A stretch of 58,936 bases of DNA from Hyalangium versicolor (GTDB lineage Bacteria; Myxococcota; Myxococcia; Myxococcales; Myxococcaceae). Every line of letters begins with the position of its first letter. Position 1 is the first letter of the stretch. The notes under the pieces were generated by a model. The model was not told the origin of the DNA, searched no databases, and saw only the letters and a program-made list of their open reading frames with translations. This document shows positions 34,185 through 42,045 of this stretch, piece after piece. The stretch covers positions 1 to 58,936 of the forward strand of contig NZ_JAHXBF010000048.1 of the NCBI RefSeq assembly GCF_020103695.1, written 5' to 3'. Both the position numbers and the translations under genes were made by a program.

Positions 34185-36365
34185 TCAGGCCTTGATGTCC
34201 AGGCGCGGCGGCGGCTCCGTGCCGGCGTGGGTGCCGTTGCCGTTGGTACCGGCGGGCTTGTCCTCGTTCGTGGGCTTCTCCCCCGGCGGCTTCTCCAGCA
34301 TCGCCTTGGAGTACGCGTGCTCGTCCGCGGCGCGGCGGGCCTCGCGCTCCTTGTAGCGGCGAATGGCCGGGGCCATGATCTCGCCGATGAGCGTGCGGTA
34401 GTCCATGCCCGCGCCCTGGGCGATGAGCACCAGATCGCTCCAGCCCGGCGTGAGGCCCGGCAGCGGGTTGCACTCGATGAAGTAGATGCGCCCCCTGTCA
34501 TCCATGCGGAAGTCGATGCGCGCCACGTCCCGGCAACCCAGCGCCATGAACGAGCCTCGCGCCGCCGCGCGCAGCTTCTCCAGGAGCGCCGGCTCGATCT
34601 TCGCTGGCGCGTCGTACCGGATGCGATCGTTCCAGTCGAGCTTGTGCTGGAAGCTGTAGATGGGGTTCTTGTCCTCCTTGTCGAGGAAGACGATCTCCAT
34701 GGGCGGCAGCACGCGCGGGCGGCGCTCGCCGAGCAGACCCACGGTGAACTCGCGCCCGCCGATGTACTCCTCGATCAGCGCCGGCTGCTGGTACTTGCCG
34801 ACGATCTCCTTCACCACCTCGCGCAGCTCCGCCTCGCTGTGGCAGACGCTCTTGCTCAACACGCCCTTGGAGGAGCCCTCGGCCACCGGCTTCACCATCA
34901 GCGGGAAGTTGGTGAAGTCCTTGTTGAGGCGCTCCTTGCCCGTGATCATGAGCTGGAACGTCGGCGTGTGGATGCCGGCCTGACGGACGATCTTCTTCGC
35001 CAGGGCCTTGTCCAGCGCGAGCGACAGCGTCGCCGGATCGCTGCCCGTGTACGGGATGTCCAGCAGCTCCAGCATGGCCGGAACCTGGCTCTCGCGGTTA
35101 CGGCCCTTGAAGCCCTCGGCGATGTTGAACACCAGGTCCACTGGCGTGCTGGCCAGCACGTTGGGCAGTTCCTGGTTCGCCTCGAGATCGATCACCTCGT
35201 GGCCCCAGGAGGCGATGGCCTCGCGGATGGCCTGGAGCGTGGCCGGCGAGTCGTACTCGGCCTCGCTGTCCTCCGAGGCATCCACCGTGGGCTTCACGCG
35301 CTTGACGTTGTAGGTGAAGCCCACGCGCAGCGGGCCCGTCTTGCGCGTCGGCTTGCCCTGGCGCCGCGCCGAGTCCTTGATCTTGTACCGCTTGGCCGCG
35401 CTCTGGATGATGCTGCCGATCACCCCGTCCAGGTGCAGGCCGTCCAACGCGGCGGAGGCATAGATGCCGGCGCCCGGCTCGAGGCTGGGCAGCGCGTTGA
35501 TCTCCAGGAAGTACGGCACGCCCGCGTCGCTGAGGCGGAAGTCGATCCGGCCCAGATCCCGGCAGTCCAGCACCCGGAAGATCGTCTGCGCCATCTCCCG
35601 CACGTCCTCCGCCGTCTTCGGCGCGATGTTCGCGGGGGCACGCACGCTGACGGCCTTGTAGTTCTTCACCTTCAGGTCGTAGTCGTAGATGGGGTACTTC
35701 CGGCCCGCGGTGACGGCCGGATCGATGACGTATTCCACGGGCGTGAGCACGCCGTCGTAATCGTTGTCCACGGCGGCCAGGAACGGCACCGTGAGATCGC
35801 GCCCACCGATGTACTCCTCCACGAGCACGCCGGCCGGGTACTTGGCCAGAGCCTGGGCCACCTTGGTGCGCACCTCGTCCAGCGTCTCCGCGATGGAGTC
35901 CTGGGTGATGCCCTTGGAGGAGCCCTCGAAGTTCGGCTTGACGATGACGGGGAAGCGCAGGTTCTCCGCCGTCAGCTCACTGAGCTTCTCCACATACTGC
36001 CAGCCCGGAGTGCGGATGCCGTGCTTGGCGAGGATCAGCTTGGTGAGCTGCTTGTCCAGGGTGACGGCCAGCGCGTACGCATCGCTGCCGGTGTACGGGA
36101 AGCCCAACTCGTCGAAGAGGGCCGGATAGAAGGCCTCGCGGAAGCGGCCGCGGCGTCCCTCGGCGGTGTTGAAGATGATATCCGGGCTGTAGGCCTCCAG
36201 GCGGGCCACGGTGCGCGATGCCGGGCCACTCACCTCGAAGCGCTCCAGCCGGTGGCCGAGCCGCTCGATGGCGCCAGCCAGGGCATTGACCGTCTCCTGG
36301 GTGTCGAACTCCGCCTCCTCTTCCGAGTCGGAGAGCCTGAGGTTGTACGTCAACGCGATACGCAC
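34185..36365 (-). CDS. Tandem D-alanine-D-alanine-ligase-like ATP-grasp protein
   Basis: 726 residues from GTG 36363-36365, with GGGGGA 6 bases upstream inside the RDD gene. Two full Ddl-like units are joined head to tail: residues about 1-325 (SDSEEEAEFD, IIFNTAEG, YTGSDAYA, VKPNFEGSSKGI, EEYIGGRDLTV, FLEINALPSLEP) and about 345-660 (EDSEAEYD, VFNIAEG, YTGSDPAT, VKPVAEGSSKGV, EEYIGGREFTV, FIECNPLPGLTPG). Both keep ATP-binding Lys/Glu and the metal Glu/Asn, so both sites may be active. The tail is Pro/Gly/Asn-rich. Normal Ddl is about 310-370 residues with one unit. It may build a dipeptide or another amide rather than cell-wall D-Ala-D-Ala. It is the last gene of a three-gene operon. Confidence 0.88.
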   Translation of the reverse strand: MRIALTYNLRLSDSEEEAEFDTQETVNALAGAIERLGHRLERFEVSGPASRTVARLEAYSPDIIFNTAEGRRGRFREAFYPALFDELGFPYTGSDAYALAVTLDKQLTKLILAKHGIRTPGWQYVEKLSELTAENLRFPVIVKPNFEGSSKGITQDSIAETLDEVRTKVAQALAKYPAGVLVEEYIGGRDLTVPFLAAVDNDYDGVLTPVEYVIDPAVTAGRKYPIYDYDLKVKNYKAVSVRAPANIAPKTAEDVREMAQTIFRVLDCRDLGRIDFRLSDAGVPYFLEINALPSLEPGAGIYASAALDGLHLDGVIGSIIQSAAKRYKIKDSARRQGKPTRKTGPLRVGFTYNVKRVKPTVDASEDSEAEYDSPATLQAIREAIASWGHEVIDLEANQELPNVLASTPVDLVFNIAEGFKGRNRESQVPAMLELLDIPYTGSDPATLSLALDKALAKKIVRQAGIHTPTFQLMITGKERLNKDFTNFPLMVKPVAEGSSKGVLSKSVCHSEAELREVVKEIVGKYQQPALIEEYIGGREFTVGLLGERRPRVLPPMEIVFLDKEDKNPIYSFQHKLDWNDRIRYDAPAKIEPALLEKLRAAARGSFMALGCRDVARIDFRMDDRGRIYFIECNPLPGLTPGWSDLVLIAQGAGMDYRTLIGEIMAPAIRRYKEREARRAADEHAYSKAMLEKPPGEKPTNEDKPAGTNGNGTHAGTEPPPRLDIKA

Positions 36366-36994
36366 GACTTCCCCCTTCTCGCTTTCATCAGCGAGCGGTC
36401 GCGGCGCTCCTTGGCCGCGGACATCAATCGCCCCGGGGCGCGCTCATGCGCCACCGGGGTGCGGGCGGCAACCGTCGCGCCCGCCACAACCTTCCCGTCC
36501 ACCACCTGCGTCTGGGCCCACATATCCCCGAGCCTCCAGCCGAGCGGATCCTTCAGGACCCGCCACCCCTCCAGCCCTCCGATGACGAGCAGCCCCGCGG
36601 CGCCGGCCACCAGGCCCAGGCCCTCGGGCATCATTCCCAGCAGGACGATCAGCGCCAGGGGCGCGTTGCGCAGGGCGCTGTCCCGGTGGCGCGCCGCCGA
36701 GCGCGTGGGCAGGTGCATGACCTTCACGCCGAAGATGCGCTTGCCCACGCTCTGCCCCAGGAGCATGCCGTCAGCCAGGAGCAGGAAGAGCAGCGCCACC
36801 ACGGAGCCAGCGGCTCCACAGACGACCCACAGGCCCCAGGCCACGGCCACGTCCACCAGCCGCGCGCCCAGGCGCAGCAGCAGCGAGGCCTTGGGGTACG
36901 GAGAGCCGGGCATGACATCGCCCTCGTGAACCAGGCGCAGCACGCGCTCGGTCCGAGGGGTCGCCATCCAGGCGCGTTGGGGACCGGAGCTCAC
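36350..36994 (-). CDS. RDD-family membrane protein
   Basis: 214 residues from GTG 36994 (an ATG at 36967 would give a 205-residue form). The RDD pattern is visible: LLLRLGARLVDVAVAWG with Arg-Leu-Val-Asp in the first helix, a second helix (GSVVALLFLLLADGML) and GQSVGKRIFGVKVM, then further hydrophobic segments (APLALIVLLGMMP, GLGLVAGAAGLLVIGG). Proteins of this family are small inner-membrane proteins of mostly unknown or ion-transport function. GTG overlaps the stop of the upstream gene (GTGA at 36991-36994), and the C-terminus overlaps the ATP-grasp gene by 16 bp, so all three are coupled. Confidence 0.85.
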   Translation of the reverse strand: MSSGPQRAWMATPRTERVLRLVHEGDVMPGSPYPKASLLLRLGARLVDVAVAWGLWVVCGAAGSVVALLFLLLADGMLLGQSVGKRIFGVKVMHLPTRSAARHRDSALRNAPLALIVLLGMMPEGLGLVAGAAGLLVIGGLEGWRVLKDPLGWRLGDMWAQTQVVDGKVVAGATVAARTPVAHERAPGRLMSAAKERRDRSLMKARRGKSCVSR

Positions 36995-37503
36995 TCCTCG
37001 GGCTCCAGCGTCAGGCCCTTTTCGAGGGCCTCGGGCTCGTCCATGCCGGCCAGTTGGGCCAGCCGCTCGTAGGCGCTGATGGGAGGCCGCTGACCGGGGC
37101 CGGTCCGCTTCTCGTGGGCGTGGGCGTGGTCCGCCATCAACTCCGCCGTGGGCGAGCCCGTCTCGGACAGCCGCATCAGCCGGCCGCGGGCCTCCTCGAG
37201 ATCATGCTCCGCGGCCGTACCCTCGCGGGTGAAGAAGACGAAGGCCATGGCCGGGCGCTTGGAGGCCTCGCGCATGGCGAACTGCACTCCGTCCAGGTTC
37301 CAACCCTTGGGAACCCACTCGTTGAGGGTGCGCTCGAGCGAGCCCTCATCCACGGTGGAGAGCTCGACGACCTTGTACTGGAGAGGGCCGGGCGCTCGGA
37401 TGACCGGGGGGTGTCCCGATCCCGGGCGCTTTCCGGCTCGACGGACGCGTTCAGGCGGGGGTTTTGCCGCCTTGCGTTTGGGGCGCTTCTTCTTCGTGGG
37501 CAT
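36991..37503 (-). CDS. DUF4177-like small protein with Lys/Arg-rich N-terminus
   Basis: 170 residues. ATG 37501-37503 is chosen over an upstream GTG because it starts at MPTKKKRPKRK. Residues 1-40 are Lys/Arg/Pro-rich (possible nucleic-acid binding). Residues about 43-95 (QYKVVELSTVDEG, LERTLNEWVPKGWNLDG, AFVFFTRE) show the DUF4177 pattern: a short beta-alpha-beta unit with a Gly-Trp-x-Leu motif. The C-terminus is acidic and ends LEPEE. It is first in the RDD/ATP-grasp operon. A 13-bp direct repeat (37577-37589) lies 74 bp before its start, at the edge of the GHKL island. Confidence 0.7.
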   Translation of the reverse strand: MPTKKKRPKRKAAKPPPERVRRAGKRPGSGHPPVIRAPGPLQYKVVELSTVDEGSLERTLNEWVPKGWNLDGVQFAMREASKRPAMAFVFFTREGTAAEHDLEEARGRLMRLSETGSPTAELMADHAHAHEKRTGPGQRPPISAYERLAQLAGMDEPEALEKGLTLEPEE

Positions 37504-37576
37504 TGCTGTATCGCGCACTCTGCGCGCAGTCCGGGGTGTGGATCAAGCGGCCCGAAACACTTCGCGCCTGGGCCTG

Positions 37577-37589
37577 TCGGCTACAGGAG
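37577..37589. repeat. Left copy of 13-bp direct repeat (TCGGCTACAGGAG), possible attachment site
   Basis: Identical to 39641-39653, where the same 13 bp includes the hemB stop codon. The two copies bracket the GHKL ATPase gene. This copy also sits in a 5-bp-stem hairpin (CCTGT CGGCT ACAGG, 37573-37587) that the right copy lacks. Confidence 0.55.
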
Positions 37590-37634
37590 CCTACCCGGAC
37601 CGCATGCAACCTTCGGGCACAAGGGGCCGCCCTG

Positions 37635-39578
37635 TTACTTCTCTTTCTTCGTAGCTTTCTTCTGACTTGCGAAGAGTCGGTCGAGAACAAGTACCGGCAG
37701 CTTGCGCTTCTGCCCCTTGGGATCATCGTATTCCACTTCATACGCGTCGAGCCCCGAGTCTAGCAGGGGCTTAGCACGCTTGCGCAGCGTACCCGAGCGT
37801 GGAGCATCCCCAGCCTCCGGCAACTCCCCGGTACTGGACACGCTCCAACAAATGAAGGCGTCAATTGCATCAAAGAAGTGATTCACCGCTCGGTTACCCT
37901 GCATCGAGAGCTTGAACTCCACGCGCGCATTGGCCTTAGGCGAATCAAAAAGCTTGGTATCTACCACTTGTGCGATCGCATCGACCCCTAGCCGCGTCTC
38001 GTACTCGATGACACGCAGAGGAACACGGTAACGCCCTGTCAGCACCATGTAGAGGAGAAAGACTTCCTGCTCGTTTGTTGGCTTGGGAAGGCGGAGAGAT
38101 GCCTCTTCATCGAGGAGCTCCAGCACCTTGACCTGCGCTGGATCGACGTCGCTCCCGCTCTTCTTGAACCACTGCGTGACGGCATCCACCCGGTCATTCA
38201 TGGCTTCGATCTCCTTCGAACGCCTTCCATGAACGACGGCAGCCTGAAGGTTCTCGATCCACTCCCGGAACGCGTCCTCCTTGAGCGCCTCGGCGATCCG
38301 GTCAGCAACAAGCGAGACAATCTTTTCCTCGTGCTCGCGAACGTTCGCCATACCGTTGCGGTTTGCCGTGAGCACAAGCGCTTGATGATTCACGAACACC
38401 TGCCAGAAACGCGTGCGACTCAAGTCAAAACGCAACCGTTTCTTAACCTTCTCTGTCGCCCGAGTCAGTGCGGTCTGAAGAAGATCATTGCGCTGAACGA
38501 TAGGTACGAAATCTTTGCACAGCCAGAGACCAAACCGCTCATCGAAGTCATACTCCCCGCCCACCGGCTGGCGCGATCCCTCCAGATAGGAATTAAGTTG
38601 CCGCCGCTGTCCCTCCACGCGAATCACAAGCGCGTACGGAGAGTCATCCATGAAGTGCTCGACAGGCGTAAGGCATAAAGCCGTCAAATCATCCCGAACA
38701 CGTACTGCGCCTCGCTCCGCCTCGTGGTGGTCCGCGAAGCGGTGCCCAAAAGCTGCCAGACCAGGGCTCTCCTTAGCCCAACGTTCCTTGTCCTCTTTCC
38801 ACGCCAACATGAAGTCAGCTGCGGGCTTGATAGGTCCAAACCCCAAGGGCCTGTAGGCATCCTCACCATTCACCCGCAGATTAACCGTCAGAGGAATCAG
38901 GGGTGATTCATGCTGACGCAAGCGAGGAAGATCCTTCTTGTTGTGAACGGTGTCATGAAACTCGCTCCTAGAGCGAAACACGCCCGAGCGAATGTCGCCA
39001 ATCACGGTAAACCAATCGCAATAGGTCTCGATCGCTCGACGGGACATAAAGCGTGCAGCCGCATCCGGGAACTGGCAACCTTCCACGAGGACGGCAACAC
39101 CTTTGTGCGAGAGGAGTCCTACCTGCTCAAGCTCCTTGTAAAGGAGGTGCTGAGCAGGCAGGGGAATCTGCTCTACTTGCGTCGAGTCCGATTCCAAGGG
39201 GTTGTCTAGTGTAGTGAGAGTCCAGTCGGCAGCGCCTTGAACTCGAGAGGCGACGCTCAAACGACGGGCTGCGAAATAAAGTTTTGTGCCATGCCCCTTG
39301 TAGCCAATAGCGGAGCCGCCTGGCGGTTTTACGGACGTGGAGACCCCCCAGAAAGCTTCAAGCTGAGCCTCGGTCATCCCCTCGCCATCGTTGAGGATCA
39401 CAACGTCAAGCGGAAGCGTGGGAGGGGCGCCCCGCGTCGTGCGAATCCAAACGGAGGAGGCACCATGGTCACGTGCGTTTGACAGTGCCTCGCGAATGAG
39501 CTCAAGCGCGTCCACCTTATTGTTCGCGAGTTCCCGAACAAGGTTGCGCTGGTCGATCTTACGTTTGATGAATGCCAT
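37635..39578 (-). CDS. Stand-alone GHKL (HSP90/MORC-type) ATPase, possible defence protein
   Basis: 647 residues. An N-terminal GHKL ATPase is clear: the N-box IREALSNARDHGA with Glu and Asn, then ILNDGEGM, and GYKGHGTKLYFAA (about 90-105), as in the HATPase_c_3 group containing MORC and related proteins. The remaining 450 residues have an S5-like continuation and a long helical C-terminus (about 420-647) with no known domain, ending in a Lys-rich tail (KKATKKEK). There is no signal peptide or sensor domain, so it is not a histidine kinase. The gene has visibly more A/T in third positions than its neighbours and lies alone between 13-bp direct repeats. Anti-phage or DNA-related ATPase function is an inference from the family and setting. 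Confidence 0.8.
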   Translation of the reverse strand: MAFIKRKIDQRNLVRELANNKVDALELIREALSNARDHGASSVWIRTTRGAPPTLPLDVVILNDGEGMTEAQLEAFWGVSTSVKPPGGSAIGYKGHGTKLYFAARRLSVASRVQGAADWTLTTLDNPLESDSTQVEQIPLPAQHLLYKELEQVGLLSHKGVAVLVEGCQFPDAAARFMSRRAIETYCDWFTVIGDIRSGVFRSRSEFHDTVHNKKDLPRLRQHESPLIPLTVNLRVNGEDAYRPLGFGPIKPAADFMLAWKEDKERWAKESPGLAAFGHRFADHHEAERGAVRVRDDLTALCLTPVEHFMDDSPYALVIRVEGQRRQLNSYLEGSRQPVGGEYDFDERFGLWLCKDFVPIVQRNDLLQTALTRATEKVKKRLRFDLSRTRFWQVFVNHQALVLTANRNGMANVREHEEKIVSLVADRIAEALKEDAFREWIENLQAAVVHGRRSKEIEAMNDRVDAVTQWFKKSGSDVDPAQVKVLELLDEEASLRLPKPTNEQEVFLLYMVLTGRYRVPLRVIEYETRLGVDAIAQVVDTKLFDSPKANARVEFKLSMQGNRAVNHFFDAIDAFICWSVSSTGELPEAGDAPRSGTLRKRAKPLLDSGLDAYEVEYDDPKGQKRKLPVLVLDRLFASQKKATKKEK

Positions 39579-39640
39579 GGGCTGGCCGTAACCTATAGAT
39601 TGGGTCTTGTAGACACAGCATGCCGCTAGAGAGCAGCGTC

Positions 39641-39653
39641 TCGGCTACAGGAG
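39641..39653. repeat. Right copy of 13-bp direct repeat, overlapping the hemB 3' end
   Basis: TCGGCTACAGGAG, identical to 37577-37589. On the minus strand it carries the last Leu codons and TAG of hemB, a site type often used by integrating elements because the gene end is restored after insertion. Confidence 0.55.
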
Positions 39654-40613
39654 TTTGGAGGCCTCCAGGGCGTGGTAGGTGATGATGAGGTCCGCCCCGG
39701 CGCGCTTGATGGAGGTGAGGACTTCCATCATCACGCGATCTCCATCAATCCAGTTGTTTTGAGCCGCAGCCTTCACCATGGCGTACTCGCCGGACACGTT
39801 GTAGGCGACCAGGGGCAGCTCGAAGCGCTCCTTCACCCGGCGGATGATGTCCAGGTACGAGAGGGCGGGCTTGACCATGAGCATGTCGGCGCCCTCCTCC
39901 ACGTCTAGGGCCGTCTCCCGGAGCGCCTCGAGGGCATTGCCGGGATCCATCTGGTAGCCGCGGCGGTCGCCGAACTGGGGCGCGCTCTGGGCAGCCTCTC
40001 GGAACGGGCCGTAGAAGCCGGAGGCGTACTTGGACGAATAGGAGAGGATGGGCGTGTCCACCAGCCGGGACTCGTCCAGGGCCTTGCGGATGGCGGTGAC
40101 CCGGCCATCCATCATGTCCGAGGGAGCGATGATGTCCGCGCCGGCCTGGGCGCAGGTGACGGCCATCTGGGCGAGCAGCGGCAGGGTGGCGTCATTGGCC
40201 ACGTGCCCGCCCTCGAGGACGCCGCAGTGGCCGTGATCGGTGTACTCGCACAGGCACACGTCCGCGATGATCTGCAGCTCTGGGACGGCGTCCTTGATGG
40301 AGCGGATGGCGCGCTGGACGATGCCGTCTCGCGCATAGCCCTGGGTGCCGCGGGCGTCCTTGTGGTCCGGAATGCCGAAGAGGATGACGGAGGGCACCCC
40401 GAGCGCCTTGGCCTGCTTGGCCTCGGCCACCGCGTGCTCGATGGAGAGGTTGAAGATGCCGGGCATCGAGGAGATGGGACGGCGCACGTCCCGGCCTTCC
40501 ACGACGAAGAGCGGATAGATGAAGTCAGAGGGAGCCAGCGTCGTCTCCCGGACCATGTCCCGGAGGACAGGGGAGCGGCGCAGGCGGCGAGGACGGTGCG
40601 TGGGGAAGGCCAT
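39645..40613 (-). CDS. hemB: Porphobilinogen synthase (delta-aminolevulinate dehydratase)
   Basis: 322 residues, full length. It condenses two 5-aminolevulinate molecules to porphobilinogen in tetrapyrrole synthesis, in the cytoplasm. The metal-site region CLCEYTDHGHCG has the three-Cys zinc pattern. The Schiff-base lysines lie in SYSSKYASGFYGPFR and MLMVKPALSYLD, and SGEYAMVKAA and MEVLTSIKRAGAD are typical. ATG 40611-40613 is preceded by GGAGAGG at a loose distance. Its 3' end is part of the 13-bp repeat at the GHKL island edge; the coding end is intact, so the insertion left the enzyme whole. Confidence 0.97.
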   Translation of the reverse strand: MAFPTHRPRRLRRSPVLRDMVRETTLAPSDFIYPLFVVEGRDVRRPISSMPGIFNLSIEHAVAEAKQAKALGVPSVILFGIPDHKDARGTQGYARDGIVQRAIRSIKDAVPELQIIADVCLCEYTDHGHCGVLEGGHVANDATLPLLAQMAVTCAQAGADIIAPSDMMDGRVTAIRKALDESRLVDTPILSYSSKYASGFYGPFREAAQSAPQFGDRRGYQMDPGNALEALRETALDVEEGADMLMVKPALSYLDIIRRVKERFELPLVAYNVSGEYAMVKAAAQNNWIDGDRVMMEVLTSIKRAGADLIITYHALEASKLL

Positions 40614-40710
40614 GGCGACGCACTTATAAACCGCCAGTGGCCTCTCCTTCAGCCCTCAAAGTGAACCCGAGCCCCCTACCGGTCCAGCGGACAGGCAGGC
40701 GGTGGCACCC

Positions 40711-40902
40711 TCAGTGCCAGGTGTGGCGCTGGGCGTGCTGGGAGGCCCGGCTGGCGCGCTGCTCGGCCAGCTCTGCCTCGTGGAAGGCTCGTACGTAGCG
40801 CCCATGCGCCGCGGGAGTCCCGTCCTTCAACCCCTCCTCGGCCGCTGTCAGCTCACGACGGGCCTGCACCAGTTCCTGCTTGACGATCTCGGTCCACGAC
40901 AT
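40711..40902 (-). CDS. Small helical protein, hypothetical
   Basis: 63 residues from ATG 40900-40902, chosen because an excellent ribosome site (AGGAGGAG) lies about 9 bases upstream. The sequence is one long amphipathic helix rich in Glu, Ala, Arg and Gln (VKQELVQARRELTAAEEGL, RAFHEAELAEQRASRAS), ending in a His-rich tail (AQRHTWH). It has no signal or membrane helix. It is a plausible coiled-coil peptide of unknown function, divergent from the ABC exporter operon with 231 bp between and 97 bp upstream of hemB on the same strand. Confidence 0.6.
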   Translation of the reverse strand: MSWTEIVKQELVQARRELTAAEEGLKDGTPAAHGRYVRAFHEAELAEQRASRASQHAQRHTWH

Positions 40903-41015
40903 TGCGTTCACTCCTCCTGTGCCCCGCCCCATATGCAGGAGACGGACCAGCAGTCAGCGTGGGGAAAAGCCGCGAAAAGTGGAGCTTCCTCTCCTGGAAT
41001 GAACCCACGGGCCGC

Positions 41016-41100
41016 GAAGCAAGGTTCCCAGGTGCGGAAAGGCCGCGACGCAAGCAGGCCACAACGGGCCCGCTCGGCTGACCGTTCTACCGGAGGGCAA
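41016..41100 (+). promoter_or_regulatory. Possible degenerate c-di-GMP (GEMM-I-like) leader
   Basis: In the leader of the ABC operon a stem-loop GCGG-AAAGG-CCGC is followed by GACGCAAGC and GGCCAC(AA)CGGG. This resembles the GEMM core GAAA-stem-GGGACGCAAAGCCACGGG. The first conserved strand (GGCAAACC) is replaced by GCAAGGTTCC, and the terminal tetraloop is not a clean GAAA, so the match is partial. It lies 34-118 bp before the GTG start at 41134. Confidence 0.22.
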
Positions 41101-41133
41101 TCGGCGCCGGGCCTCATCGTCTAGAGTGGCACT

Positions 41134-42045
41134 GTGTCAGCGATTGAAGTCAGCGGGCTCCGCAAGACCTACCGGCGCGCCTTCCGGCGGACGGGGACAG
41201 ATGCCCTGCGGGGCGTGGATCTCACCGTGCCCGAGGGAAGTGCCTTCGGCCTCATTGGCCCCAACGGCGCGGGGAAGACGACGTTCATCAAGGCCATCCT
41301 CGGAATCGTCCAGCCGACAGGGGGGACGGTGAAGGTGCTGGGGGGCTCTCCGGAGGATCCCCGCATCCGCGCGAGGATTGGCTACCTGCCCGAGCGCCTG
41401 CATCTGCCCAACGCGTGGACTGCCGTGGCTTTTCTCCACACCGTGGCGAAGCTCAAGGGGCATCGACCGGATGCGGCGGCGAACCTGGCCCTGCTGGAGC
41501 GGGTGGGGATCGCGCCCGCGGCGCGCCGGAAGATCGGGGGGTACTCGAAGGGCATGCGCCAGCGGCTGGGACTGGCGGCGGCGCTGCTCGGGTCCCCTGC
41601 CCTGCTGGTGCTGGACGAGCCCACGGACGGAATCGATCCGCTGGGCCGTGTGGAGGTGCGCACCATCCTCCAGGAGGAGGTGCGGCGCGGCACCACACTG
41701 TTCCTCAACTCGCACCTGTTGGCAGAAACGGAGCGCGTGTGTGATCGCGTGGCCATTCTCGCGGACGGGCGAGTGCTGCGGGAAGGCCGGCTGGAGGAAC
41801 TGTCTCGCGGTGGGGCTCGGTGGGCGGTGAGGTTCGCTCCAGGCGCGGACGCGGGAGCGCTGGCGGCGGTGGGTTTCCAGGCGGGAGGCCCGGAGGGGCT
41901 CTTCCACGTGGAGGCGGCGGACGCGACGGCGCTGAACGCGGCGCTGGACAAGGCTCGGGCGTCAGGGGCGCTGCTGGTGGAACTCAAGCGGGACGGACAG
42001 GATCTGGAGGCAGTGCTGGCCTCCACCATGGGAGCAGCGGCATGA
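41134..42045 (+). CDS. ABC transporter ATP-binding protein
   Basis: 303 residues from GTG 41134. A single nucleotide-binding domain with Walker A GPNGAGKTTF, Q-loop region GYLPERLHLP, signature YSKGMRQRLGLA, Walker B LLVLDEPTDGID and H-loop His in NSHLLAE. The C-terminal approximately 80 residues are typical of Nod/Drr-type exporter ATPases. It is first gene of a five-gene operon and overlaps the permease start (ATGA at 42042-42045). The pair should export a lipid, polymer or drug-like compound across the inner membrane. Substrate unknown. Confidence 0.95.
   Translation: MSAIEVSGLRKTYRRAFRRTGTDALRGVDLTVPEGSAFGLIGPNGAGKTTFIKAILGIVQPTGGTVKVLGGSPEDPRIRARIGYLPERLHLPNAWTAVAFLHTVAKLKGHRPDAAANLALLERVGIAPAARRKIGGYSKGMRQRLGLAAALLGSPALLVLDEPTDGIDPLGRVEVRTILQEEVRRGTTLFLNSHLLAETERVCDRVAILADGRVLREGRLEELSRGGARWAVRFAPGADAGALAAVGFQAGGPEGLFHVEAADATALNAALDKARASGALLVELKRDGQDLEAVLASTMGAAA

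Noticed and set aside
34177..34189. Short hairpin CCTGA-GGC-TCAGG between convergent genes
   Set aside because: Only a 5-bp stem with a 3-base loop and no T-tract; it is expected by chance at this GC.
34227..36929. 900-codon open frame on the + strand
   Set aside because: Antisense to the tandem ATP-grasp gene, low-complexity Arg/His/Leu composition, no motifs.
37504..37634. tRNA gene next to the 13-bp repeat as an attachment site
   Set aside because: No cloverleaf, T-loop or CCA-type end can be drawn; the repeat matches the hemB end instead.
40614..40710. Promoter with TTTATAA before hemB
   Set aside because: A -10-like TATAAG is present but no -35 at a good distance, so not listed.
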